64,000 nt of DNA from Flavonifractor sp. An92. GTDB taxonomy: Bacteria > Bacillota > Clostridia > Oscillospirales > Oscillospiraceae. Both the position numbers and the translations under genes were made by a program. The stretch is from assembly GCF_002159175.1 (NCBI RefSeq), contig NZ_NFGZ01000005.1, positions 1-64,000 of the forward strand, in the 5' to 3' direction. A model generated the notes under the pieces. It was not told the DNA's origin, did no database searches, and was given only the letters and a program-made list of their open reading frames with translations. Below are positions 1 to 7,016 of the stretch, one piece after another. Positions within the stretch are counted from its first letter, which is position 1; each line of letters begins with the position of its first letter.

Positions 1-451
1 GGTCTTGTGTCCGCTCCGAGGTTTGGACCACTGTTTCCGGAGAGCTCTCACGTGTAGTCTCCTGCCGGAGCACCATCTGCTCGCCGGGGATTGTCTGCCA
101 GCGGGTCACTGGCAGCACCGAACGCTCTCGCGTCAGTCGTTCCAGAGCCTGGGTACGTTCTCGCTCGATGGTCCGGTCCAGCGTCCGCTCCGAAGATTGG
201 ACCAATCTTTCCGGGGAGCTCTCACGCATGGTCTCCTGGCGGAACACCATCTGCTCGCCGGGGACTGTCTGCCAGTGGATCACCGGCAGCACCGAACGCT
301 CCCGCGTCAGTCGTTCCAGGACCCGGCTGCTTGCTCGCTCAATCGTCCGGTCCGAGGTTTGGGCCCTTATTTCCGGGGAGCTCTGTTGCACCATCTCCTG
401 CCGGAGAACCATCGGCTCGCCGTGGACTGTCTGCCAGCGAGTTACGGGCAG
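1..451 (-). repeat. tandem coding repeats (54-58 codons each)
   Basis: Three in-phase copies begin at 451, 289 and 115 on the minus strand, 162 and 174 bases apart; the third is cut by the window edge. Each codes for LPV-x-x-WQT-x-x-GE-x-MV-x-RQE, a SSPE segment and an ERLTRERS-like end. Copies two and three are nearly identical in several blocks at the DNA level, which points to recent duplication or ongoing homogenisation. The array may continue to the left of the window. Confidence 0.85.
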
Positions 452-2716
452 CGTGGAGCGCTCCAGAATCCGGGTACCTTCTCGCGCAATCCTCCGGTCC
501 GGCAACTCCGCCTCCGCGGTCAGGCGGGGCAGCGTCTGGGCCAGAATACCCAGGGGCGGCTCCTGCCGCTCCGCGGTCTGAAGGAGCCGGGCATAGACCA
601 GGCCTTCCCCCCGGGCCAGCGCCTGGAGCACCGGGGCCGCCTCTGCCTCCCCGCGCTTCTCCGGCTGACTGCCCAGGAGATTCCAGGTCCACGCCGCCGG
701 ACGGCGCTCCACCAGCGGGGCCATTTGGCGGGCCACCGCCTGACCCTCAGCCCGGCGGCTCTCCTTCACCCAGCGCTCCAGCACCTGGGTGACCGGCTCG
801 GCCGGGTGGGTATCCCTGCGCAGGTACTCATTCAGGCGGTAGCGGAAGGATTTATACTCCTTTTGGCTTTGAAAGGTGAGCATCCGCTCCACCGTCGCCA
901 GTGCGGCGGACGGTGGGACGGCGGCGGGCGCCGGTGTGGTCCGGACCGCGCCGCTGTCGGTGAGGCGGCGGAGCAGGACCACGCCCTCCTCTTCCGCCAG
1001 TCCGGAGAGCAGGCGCTCCCGCTCTCCCTGCCAGCTGCCGCCCCGGCCCTGGACATAGGCGGTCAGGCGCTCCCGGACGACGCGCTCCCGCTCTGCCGCC
1101 CGCTCCAAGGCCCGGACCGGCTCCCCGGTCAGCAGGCGCTCCACCAGAGCGGCAGGGTCGCCGCTGCGCTCGATGAGGTGGACCAAGGTCTCCTCGCCCG
1201 CGCCGGTCGTGCCGCCCCAAATGTCCGGGGCTTCGGCCGCCAGAGCGGACGCAGAGGCCAGCAAAGCCTGCCGCTCCGCCGGGCGGGCGGCGGACAGGAT
1301 CTGCCACAATTCCTCCCGCCGGTGGGTCCGCTGCTCGGTGACCAAGCTCCGCAGCTCCTCCAGTGCCCGGCTCTCCGCCGGGATGGGGGTGGCCTCCGCC
1401 TCTTGGGGGGCCTCCATCGCCGTCTCGTTCGGAATGGCGGGAACCGCGGGCGGCACGTCCAGAGACGGCCCGGCCGGGCGGCGCTCCTCCGCCCAGCGCA
1501 CCAAGGCGATCAGCTCCCGCCGACGGCTCTCCCGCACCAGGATGCTCAGCCGCTCCCCTTCCGGGGCCTCTGCCGCCTTGGCCTGACGGCCCGGGGAGAT
1601 GGCTCCGCTGCGCTGGATGAGCGTCAAAAAAGCCTGCTGCACCGGCTGCGGAGCGGCCTGGATGTACTCCAGCAGCTCCCCGCGCCGGACCGGTCCGGCC
1701 TCCAGCGCGGCGCGCAGCCACTGCACCACCGGTGCGGCCTGGACCGCGAGCGGTTCCGTCTCCCGGCCCCGGTCGGGACCACGGGACGCAGACGGTGCTT
1801 CCGGCACCCGGTCCGGGATGTGCTCCAGGGCCGTCTCCCCGCTCGCCCGATGGGCCGGGGCTTCTGCCGTCCGGGCATCGGCACGCCGGGCGGGCAGCGC
1901 TTCCCTCATTCCCGCCTGGACGGATACCGGGCGGCTCAGGCCCCGCTCCAGCACCCGCAGCAGCCGGGTATACTCCTCCCGGGAGCTCTCGCGGACCAGT
2001 TCCACGAGCCGGTCGCTGTGGTCCGAGCGGTCCGGCGTCTCGCCGTCCGGGGCGTGTTCGCGGCGGGGCACCAGACCCTGCTCCCGCTCCACCAGCGCCC
2101 ACACCCGCTCCCGCTCCTCCCGGTCGGCCCGGAAAAAGAGGGATAAGAAGCGCTCTTTCTGGACGGTCAGGGTCTCCCGTTCGGCGGGTCTCGGGTGGGA
2201 GACCGGTGCACGCACCGTCCGCTCCACCTCCCGCAGGCGCTGCTCCAGCCGCTCCCGCAGGCGCTCCACGGTATGGGTGTGGGCTTCCCGGTCGGCCTGA
2301 GGCGCGGTCACCTGGCGCAAAATCTCCCGCACCTCCCGACAGGTCTCCCGGTCCCGGGTCTCCAGAGCGGTCAGGCAGTTGGTAAGGCTCCGGGTCACCG
2401 TCTGGCGCTCCATCGGCGCGGGGGCCTCCGCCCGGGCCGGAAGGCTCCAGAAGGAGCTGAACTGAAGGGCCAGACGCAGCGTGAGCTCCGTCAGACGGAG
2501 ATCGCCCTCCTCCTGGACGGCCTCCCGCTCCTCTTCCTCCCGGAACACCAGCCAGGCCTCCGGATAGAGCTCCTCCCCCGTCCGGCCGAAGCGCTCCAGG
2601 ATGGAGCGGGCAAACCGCGCCGCGCCGCCGTCCGACAGCGCCGCCGCCACAGGCCGGAGCCCGGGCCGCGTCAGCCCCCGGCGGATGGGCAGAGAGAGCA
2701 CATGGGGCTTGAGCAC
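1..2716 (-). CDS. large tandem-repeat protein of the eCIS locus, partial (3' end beyond window)
   Basis: An uninterrupted minus-strand reading frame runs from a GTG at 2716 to the left edge, giving at least 905 residues with no stop. I chose GTG 2716 because it lies 3 bases after the stop of the tube-type gene upstream and a GGAGGTG Shine-Dalgarno overlaps that gene's end; the first in-frame ATG is about 100 codons further in. The protein is hydrophilic, very rich in Glu and Arg, without signal peptide or membrane segment, and looks largely helical or extended. Its visible C-terminal part holds three tandem units of 54-58 residues, each starting with LPV followed by WQT and a GE-MV-RQE core. 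It is the last gene seen in the sheath/tube operon, so it is probably part of or associated with the particle. I do not recognise the family; a tape-measure, tail-fibre-like or cargo role are guesses. A GTG start, a missing stop and high GC explain why simple ATG-to-stop searches miss it. Confidence 0.8.
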   Translation of the reverse strand, partial: MLKPHVLSLPIRRGLTRPGLRPVAAALSDGGAARFARSILERFGRTGEELYPEAWLVFREEEEREAVQEEGDLRLTELTLRLALQFSSFWSLPARAEAPAPMERQTVTRSLTNCLTALETRDRETCREVREILRQVTAPQADREAHTHTVERLRERLEQRLREVERTVRAPVSHPRPAERETLTVQKERFLSLFFRADREERERVWALVEREQGLVPRREHAPDGETPDRSDHSDRLVELVRESSREEYTRLLRVLERGLSRPVSVQAGMREALPARRADARTAEAPAHRASGETALEHIPDRVPEAPSASRGPDRGRETEPLAVQAAPVVQWLRAALEAGPVRRGELLEYIQAAPQPVQQAFLTLIQRSGAISPGRQAKAAEAPEGERLSILVRESRRRELIALVRWAEERRPAGPSLDVPPAVPAIPNETAMEAPQEAEATPIPAESRALEELRSLVTEQRTHRREELWQILSAARPAERQALLASASALAAEAPDIWGGTTGAGEETLVHLIERSGDPAALVERLLTGEPVRALERAAERERVVRERLTAYVQGRGGSWQGERERLLSGLAEEEGVVLLRRLTDSGAVRTTPAPAAVPPSAALATVERMLTFQSQKEYKSFRYRLNEYLRRDTHPAEPVTQVLERWVKESRRAEGQAVARQMAPLVERRPAAWTWNLLGSQPEKRGEAEAAPVLQALARGEGLVYARLLQTAERQEPPLGILAQTLPRLTAEAELPDRRIAREGTRILERSTLPVTRWQTVHGEPMVLRQEMVQQSSPEIRAQTSDRTIERASSRVLERLTRERSVLPVIHWQTVPGEQMVFRQETMRESSPERLVQSSERTLDRTIERERTQALERLTRERSVLPVTRWQTIPGEQMVLRQETTRESSPETVVQTSERTQD

Positions 2717-2719
2717 TGC

Positions 2720-3175
2720 TTACACCTCCAGCTCGGTCAGTCCGCTGTGGGAGATCTCCAGCTTTTCCAGGGCCACGGAGCTGCCCAGGCCGTCCAGCTC
2801 GGTGAGCTCCCAGCGGGTGACCACGCCGTCCTCCAGCCCCCAGGAGCGCACCGCCGTCCACGTCTGCTTCTCGTTCCAGTGGTAGAGAGTGATGGTCACC
2901 GGCACCTGGATGCGCCTGCCCGGGGCCAGGGCGCGGAGCACCTTGGCGGCGTCCGTCTCCGCCAGGACCCCCTTTTCCAGGGTGAGGGTCCCGCTCTGGC
3001 TGCCCGGCCGGGTGAGCACATGGACGAAGTCATTGAGCCCGCCCTCGGTCAGCTCCTCGTGCTCCACGGCGCGCTGCAGGTTGCTCACTTTGGAAAAACT
3101 GACGCGGGTCTTGCCGAAATAGACCACAAAATACTGGTTGCCCACCACCAGATGGTGCTCCATCGTCGCGGCCAT
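2720..3175 (-). CDS. phage tail tube-type protein (gp19/Afp5-like), second tube subunit of the eCIS
   Basis: A 151-residue protein of the T4 gp19-like tail tube family, the fold that stacks into the inner tube of contractile tails. Its length, lack of any signal peptide and motifs such as GNQYFVVYFGK near the start and LEKLEISHSGL at the C-terminus fit this group, in which eCIS loci usually carry a main tube protein plus one or two diverged paralogues near the baseplate. ATG 3175 is preceded by AGGAGG at a spacing of 8. It follows the DUF6760-like gene by 20 bases and precedes the large repeat protein by 3 bases, so it lies in the same operon. A role as tube initiator at the baseplate (Afp5/PVC5-like) is inferred from position, not proven. 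Confidence 0.8.
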   Translation of the reverse strand: MAATMEHHLVVGNQYFVVYFGKTRVSFSKVSNLQRAVEHEELTEGGLNDFVHVLTRPGSQSGTLTLEKGVLAETDAAKVLRALAPGRRIQVPVTITLYHWNEKQTWTAVRSWGLEDGVVTRWELTELDGLGSSVALEKLEISHSGLTELEV

Positions 3176-3195
3176 GGCCGGTCCCTCCTCTCCCC

Positions 3196-3384
3196 TCAGA
3201 TCTGCTCAAAGATGTTTTCGCGCTTCTCCTCGTTGTTGAGCTGGGAGTTGATGCGCGATACCTCCCGGCACCAGCGCAGCCGCTCCAGGTGGTTCATGCT
3301 CAGCACCTCTTCCCGGCTCCAGTGGAGGTAGTAGCCCAAAAACGCGGCCTCCTCATAGATCTTTTCCGCCGGATAAACCGCTAT
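3196..3384 (-). CDS. small eCIS protein, DUF6760-like, apparent ATA start
   Basis: A 62-residue reading frame too short for usual cut-offs. It reads AVYPAEKIYEEAAFLGYYLH at its start, followed by W-SREEVL, then an HLERLRW helix. This matches my memory of the short DUF6760-type protein that follows the small tail protein gene in many eCIS loci (pattern YP-x-x-LYEEVAFIAYHFHW...LEHRERRRW). The alignment-expected first codon is ATA at 3384-3382. No ATG, GTG or TTG occurs in frame for at least 55 codons upstream, and a GGGAG sits 7 bases before the ATA. The ATA overlaps the TAG stop of the gene upstream, the usual spot for a coupled start. Its role in assembly is unknown. Homology is fairly secure, the exact start is not. 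Confidence 0.68.
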   Translation of the reverse strand: MAVYPAEKIYEEAAFLGYYLHWSREEVLSMNHLERLRWCREVSRINSQLNNEEKRENIFEQI

Positions 3385-3752
3385 TGTCCGGCTCCCAGAA
3401 AATTTACCGGGATCTCCACCTCTTCCCCGCAGTGAGGGCAGATCCCCTTGTAGCAGGGGGTCTCCATGGAGTTGATGCGCTGGTAGAGGTCCTGCAGGTA
3501 GGCCAGATCCATGGTGAAGAGCTTTTCCACGATCTTGGTGTCCACCGCCGGCAGCGAGCCCAGGCGCACGATCACCCGGGCCAGCAGGATGATGGTGAGA
3601 TACGAGGGGTTCTGCTGCACCCGGGGGTCCCGCAGGGGCAGGATCTCATCCGCCGCGTTGGCCAGGCGCATGATGCCCTCCCGGTGGAGCATCCCCGTGT
3701 CGTCCACGTAGCCCCGGGGCAGGGTGAAATGAAATTCCGTCTCAAAGGTCAT
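3381..3752 (-). CDS. small eCIS tail protein (tail assembly/chaperone-like, zinc-ribbon tail)
   Basis: A 123-residue protein resembling the short conserved gene found right after the tube gene in eCIS operons. The N-terminal FHFTLPRGYVDDTG-x-LHREG and the central NAADEILPLRDPRV stretch are typical of it. The C-terminus has a CYKGICPHCG motif, a three-Cys ribbon-like element that may bind a metal. I start it at ATG 3752 because GGAGCGGAGG lies 8 bases before it; the longer ATG at 3785 has no such site. It overlaps the next small gene by 4 bases. In contractile phages the gene at this place is often an assembly chaperone; that function here is inference. Confidence 0.7.
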   Translation of the reverse strand: MTFETEFHFTLPRGYVDDTGMLHREGIMRLANAADEILPLRDPRVQQNPSYLTIILLARVIVRLGSLPAVDTKIVEKLFTMDLAYLQDLYQRINSMETPCYKGICPHCGEEVEIPVNFLGAGQ

Positions 3753-3793
3753 GCTGAAAACCTCCGCTCCTGGATATGCGGACAAGGCCGGAA

Positions 3794-3820
3794 CGCCGCG
3801 GGGCTCCCCGCCCCGCGGCG
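3794..3820 (-). promoter_or_regulatory. GC-only hairpin between tube gene and downstream tail genes
   Basis: A perfect 10-bp inverted repeat (CGCCGCGGGG, 7-base loop) lies in the 91-base gap after the tube gene. There is no U-run on the minus strand, so it is not a standard terminator. A strong hairpin here could protect the 3' end of a sheath/tube message or reduce read-through, giving more sheath and tube than the later genes; this is inference. Confidence 0.55.
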
Positions 3821-3843
3821 CACCAGCCGCCGCTTTGGTCTAT

Positions 3844-4266
3844 TTACGATACGCGGGTCATGCCCTCGTGGGCGATCTCCACCGTCTCGATGGCCACCTC
3901 GGAGGAAGTGGCGTTGAAGTCGGGGGCGGTATAGCGGATGGGCCAGGCGTTGATGACCTGCCAGGAGGCCACGTCCTGCCCCGCCTCATCCAGGGAGGTG
4001 ATGGTGATGGTCTTGCGGTCCACGGGGCCGTCCACGCCGGTGATGAGCCACTCGTACATCACCAGGGAGTCGGTCAGGCCCTTTTTCAGGGTGATGTTGC
4101 CGTACTTCTTCAGGCCGGGGATCTTGTAGGGCGTCTGGACCATGTCGCCCTCCCGGTACTCCATGACGTCGATGGAGGCGTCGAAGCCAGTCACTTCGGA
4201 GAAGCCGCCGGCGTCCAGGCCGTCGATCTCCACCCGATATCTGAATTTTCCATAGGGGTAAGCCAT
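3844..4266 (-). CDS. contractile tail tube protein (T4 gp19 family)
   Basis: A 140-residue protein matching the main inner tube subunit of eCIS and contractile tails. It opens with MAYPYGKFRYRVEIDGL, carries GGFSEVTGFDASIDVMEYRE and then IPGLKKYGNITLKKGL, which are the usual gp19-family blocks. The protein polymerises into the tube that the sheath drives through a membrane. The gene follows the sheath gene by 26 bases, and an SD-like GGAAAGGAG precedes ATG 4266. It is the first of two tube-type paralogues in the operon. Confidence 0.92.
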   Translation of the reverse strand: MAYPYGKFRYRVEIDGLDAGGFSEVTGFDASIDVMEYREGDMVQTPYKIPGLKKYGNITLKKGLTDSLVMYEWLITGVDGPVDRKTITITSLDEAGQDVASWQVINAWPIRYTAPDFNATSSEVAIETVEIAHEGMTRVS

Positions 4267-4292
4267 AACTCAAGCGCTCCTTTCCAGTTGTG

Positions 4293-6029
4293 TTACTCGC
4301 CGGCCTCGCTGGTCTTCTGGGTGATGCGGAAGATCACGAATTCGGCGGGCTTCACGGGGGCCACGCCGATGACGCAGATCAGGCGGCCGTTGTCGATGTC
4401 GTCCTGGCTCATGGTGCTGCGGCCGATGTCCACGAAGAAGGCCTCCGAGGTCGAAGAGCCGGCCAGACTGCCGTTGCGCCACAGCCCGGTGAGGAACACA
4501 TCGATGGTGCGCTTGACCCGGACCCAGAGCTGCTCGTCATTGGGCTCGAACACCGCCCAGTTGGTGTTGGCCTTGATGGACTCCTCGATGAAGATGAACA
4601 GTCGCCGGACGTTGACGTACTTCCAGCTGGCGTTGGAGGTGGCGGTGCGGGCGCCCCAGACGCGGATGCCCTGGCCGGGGAAGGCCCGGATCAGGTTCAC
4701 GCCCTTGGGGTTGAGGATGTCCTGCTCCCCCTTGTTGAAGGGGGTGTCCAGTCCCACGCAGGCCCGGACCACCTCGTTGGCGGGGGCCTTGTGGACGCCG
4801 CGGGTGTTGTCGCTGCGGGCGTAGATGCCCAGGATGGAGCCCGAGGGCGGGATGGCGATGTTCTTCTTGTCCAGGGGATCGAAGATCTCCAGCCAGGGGT
4901 GGTAGAGGGCGGCGTAATTGGTGTCGAACATGTCGCGGTGGTTCAGGATGTCCTGGACCTTCCGGGCCTCCCGGGGCAGGTCCAGCACGGCGAAGCGGCT
5001 GCCCAGGTTCTCACAGTGGGCCACCAGCATCAGCTGCACGTTGGGGTCCACCACGCCGGGCACGGCCATCAGGGAGACCATGTCGTTGTCCAGGAAGGCC
5101 TGGATGCCGGTACGTCTGCCCGCGCCGTTGTCCACGCCGATGAAGTCGGCGGCGGAGAGATTCCCCACGCTGCCGTTGCTGCCGCCGGACAGGCCCACGG
5201 TCACCAGGGCGTCGCCCTCGGCGGCGCACAGGCTCTGGAAGGGGGCGGTGCTGTCCTCGGGCAGGGCGCCGAAGGACACGCTCACCAGCTCGGACTTGGC
5301 CAGACGCTTGCCCACGAAGGTGGGGGCCTCCACGTTGAAGGACAGGTTCTCATAGAGCTCCACCTGGTCGTCGTACTTGACCTCCATGGAGAACTCGCAG
5401 GTGCTGATGGTCTTGATGGGCAGCAGGTTCTTGTCCACCACGTCCTCGGCGAACTCCTCGGCGAAAGTGAGGACATTGTCCTGGCTCTTGACCACCTTGT
5501 TGTAGACGGCGGTCTTTTTGTCGTCATAGACCACCACGTCGCCGGCGTGGAAGCCCGCGCCGTTCTTCACCACGTACTCCTTGCCGTTGGGCGTCTCCCG
5601 GATCTCCAGGATCTGGGTCTTGGCCTTGCTGGCGGGGGTGAGGACCACCCGGATGTTGTCGCCCCAGATGCCGGGGTTCTTGGCGGCGAAGGTCAGCACC
5701 GCGTCCCCCTCAGCGGGAGCCGCGCCCTGGGCGCACTTGGCGTCGCCGGGGGCCACACGGGCCACGAAGCAGCGGGAGCCGCCGTTGATGAAGAAGTGCT
5801 CCACCGCGTAGGCCAGGAAGCGGTACTCCCCGAACTCGCTCTCGGACAGATACCCGCCATAGGTGCGCTTGAAGTCGGCAAAGTTGGTGATGAGCTGGGG
5901 CACGCCCTCCACAGGGCCGCGCTCGGCCAGACCGATGAAGCCCGCGGTACTGGTGCTCACACCCTCCATGGGCTTGCCGCCGGACTCGAACTCCTCGACG
6001 TAGACGCCCGGGGACAAATACTCAGCCAT
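4293..6029 (-). CDS. contractile tail sheath protein (eCIS)
   Basis: A 578-residue sheath subunit. The N-terminus MAEYLSPGVYVEEFESGGKP and the following STAGFIGLAERGPVEGVP segment are standard for phage-tail-like sheath proteins, and the C-terminus (DNGRLICVIGVAPVKPAEFV followed by IFRI) is the conserved end that interlocks sheath rings and contacts the tube. Length is usual for eCIS sheaths, longer than R-type pyocin sheaths. It is the first gene after a 144-base gap with an extended -10 box and three 12-bp repeats, so it likely heads its own transcript: sheath, tube, small proteins, second tube and the large repeat protein. No phage head, portal, terminase or integrase genes are seen nearby, which supports an injection system over a prophage. 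Confidence 0.95.
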   Translation of the reverse strand: MAEYLSPGVYVEEFESGGKPMEGVSTSTAGFIGLAERGPVEGVPQLITNFADFKRTYGGYLSESEFGEYRFLAYAVEHFFINGGSRCFVARVAPGDAKCAQGAAPAEGDAVLTFAAKNPGIWGDNIRVVLTPASKAKTQILEIRETPNGKEYVVKNGAGFHAGDVVVYDDKKTAVYNKVVKSQDNVLTFAEEFAEDVVDKNLLPIKTISTCEFSMEVKYDDQVELYENLSFNVEAPTFVGKRLAKSELVSVSFGALPEDSTAPFQSLCAAEGDALVTVGLSGGSNGSVGNLSAADFIGVDNGAGRRTGIQAFLDNDMVSLMAVPGVVDPNVQLMLVAHCENLGSRFAVLDLPREARKVQDILNHRDMFDTNYAALYHPWLEIFDPLDKKNIAIPPSGSILGIYARSDNTRGVHKAPANEVVRACVGLDTPFNKGEQDILNPKGVNLIRAFPGQGIRVWGARTATSNASWKYVNVRRLFIFIEESIKANTNWAVFEPNDEQLWVRVKRTIDVFLTGLWRNGSLAGSSTSEAFFVDIGRSTMSQDDIDNGRLICVIGVAPVKPAEFVIFRITQKTSEAGE

Positions 6030-6115
6030 AGTTTCCCGGTCCCGGTCCTTCCCGGAACCGGCTTCCCCCTTTCTGATCTGATTTTCATAGATTGGGTTTC
6101 CGCTTTGGTGCTCTC

Positions 6116-6161
6116 ATCATATCAGCCTGCTCTGAACCGTTCTCTGAACAATTGACTGAAC
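6116..6161 (-). promoter_or_regulatory. putative activator-controlled promoter of the sheath operon: three GTTCAG repeats plus extended -10
   Basis: On the minus strand three GTTCAG hexamers occur with an exact 12-base period (plus-strand CTGAAC at 6132, 6144, 6156). The nearest ends 10 bases before TATGAT (6116-6121), which carries the TG element of an extended -10 (TGATATGAT). There is no good -35 box; the repeats take its place. Phased direct repeats just upstream of a weak promoter are what LytTR-type activators bind, and a LytTR regulator is encoded at 12715. Binding is inference. Confidence 0.5.
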
Positions 6162-6173
6162 AGGTCGGATTTT

Positions 6174-7016
6174 TCACTTTTTTTCCGGGCGCTCCCCGCC
6201 GTCCCCGGCGGGCTCCTCCGGCAGGTCCGGCGTGTTCTCCGGCTCCTCGGGCGGGGGCTCCTCCCCGGCGGGCGCGGCGGTGAGGAGCCAATAGCGCCGG
6301 GGCGGCTCGCTCTCCCCCGCCCGGCGTTTGGACTCCTCCCTGGCCTTCTGGAGCATCAGGCGCACCTTCCGCTGCTGGGCCGCCTTCTCGGTCAGGCTCT
6401 GGCGGAGGGCCTGCCGCCGCCGCTCGAGAGCGCCCAGCTCCGCCCGAGCCTCCGCTCCGCCCCGGGCGCGCAGGTCGTCGGCCCGCTCCCCCAGGGCCTT
6501 GAGCGCCTCCCGCTCCGGCCGCCGGTCCAGAAAGGGCACCTGCTCGGCGAGCACCTCCTGCGCCCGGCCGTGCATCATCCGCTGGAACTGGCCCAGCATC
6601 CGCCCCGGCGCGGGCTTGTCCGGGCTGCGGAAGGCCAGGGCGCTCTGCTCCGGGTCGTGGGGATTGGTAAAGAATTCCCCCCGGACCCGCTCCATCTTCC
6701 GGGCTCCAGAGGCCCGGAGGGCCTTCTCGTCCCGGGTGGCCGCCGGTCCCTCCCGGCTGCGGCGCTTGGAGACCACCAGGGTCAGCTGCTTTTTCCGGTC
6801 CGTCCCCACCGCCAGGTCCCCGTAGGAGCCGGACAGCCGCGCCGCCTCCCGGGGGCGGTCCTTCTTCTCCTGGGCGGGGTGGGGCTCATAGCCGGTGAGG
6901 CGGTCCTCCCCCTCCCGGCGGGAGAGGGGCGAGACTTCCCGCATCCGCCCCTCGGAGGTGCGCCAGAGGGGCTTCCGACCCTCCTCCCGGCGCTCCTTTT
7001 CCTCAAAACTCGCCAT
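6174..7016 (-). CDS. highly charged protein of unknown function in the eCIS operon
   Basis: A 280-residue protein with start ATG 7016 (MASFEEKERREEGRKPLW), overlapping the ATPase gene by 14 bases. It is dominated by Arg, Glu, Lys and Ala, with no signal peptide or membrane segment. Residues around 170-250 form a likely helical or coiled-coil stretch (repeated ERADDLRARGG/ALERRRQALRQ type sequence), and the C-terminal 40 residues are Pro/Glu-rich and probably disordered. I do not recognise a family. Its coupling to the AAA+ ATPase and place just before the sheath promoter suggest an accessory or chaperone-like role in particle assembly, which is speculation. Confidence 0.7.
   Translation of the reverse strand: MASFEEKERREEGRKPLWRTSEGRMREVSPLSRREGEDRLTGYEPHPAQEKKDRPREAARLSGSYGDLAVGTDRKKQLTLVVSKRRSREGPAATRDEKALRASGARKMERVRGEFFTNPHDPEQSALAFRSPDKPAPGRMLGQFQRMMHGRAQEVLAEQVPFLDRRPEREALKALGERADDLRARGGAEARAELGALERRRQALRQSLTEKAAQQRKVRLMLQKAREESKRRAGESEPPRRYWLLTAAPAGEEPPPEEPENTPDLPEEPAGDGGERPEKK

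Noticed and set aside
5-2146. 713-codon plus-strand frame rich in Arg, Pro and Leu
   Set aside because: Antisense shadow of the minus-strand repeat protein; composition is that of a GC-rich complementary frame and it has no ribosome site.
852-2861. 669-codon minus-strand frame rich in Gly, Ala and Pro
   Set aside because: Off-frame reading of the same large gene; it also overlaps the well-supported tube-type gene.
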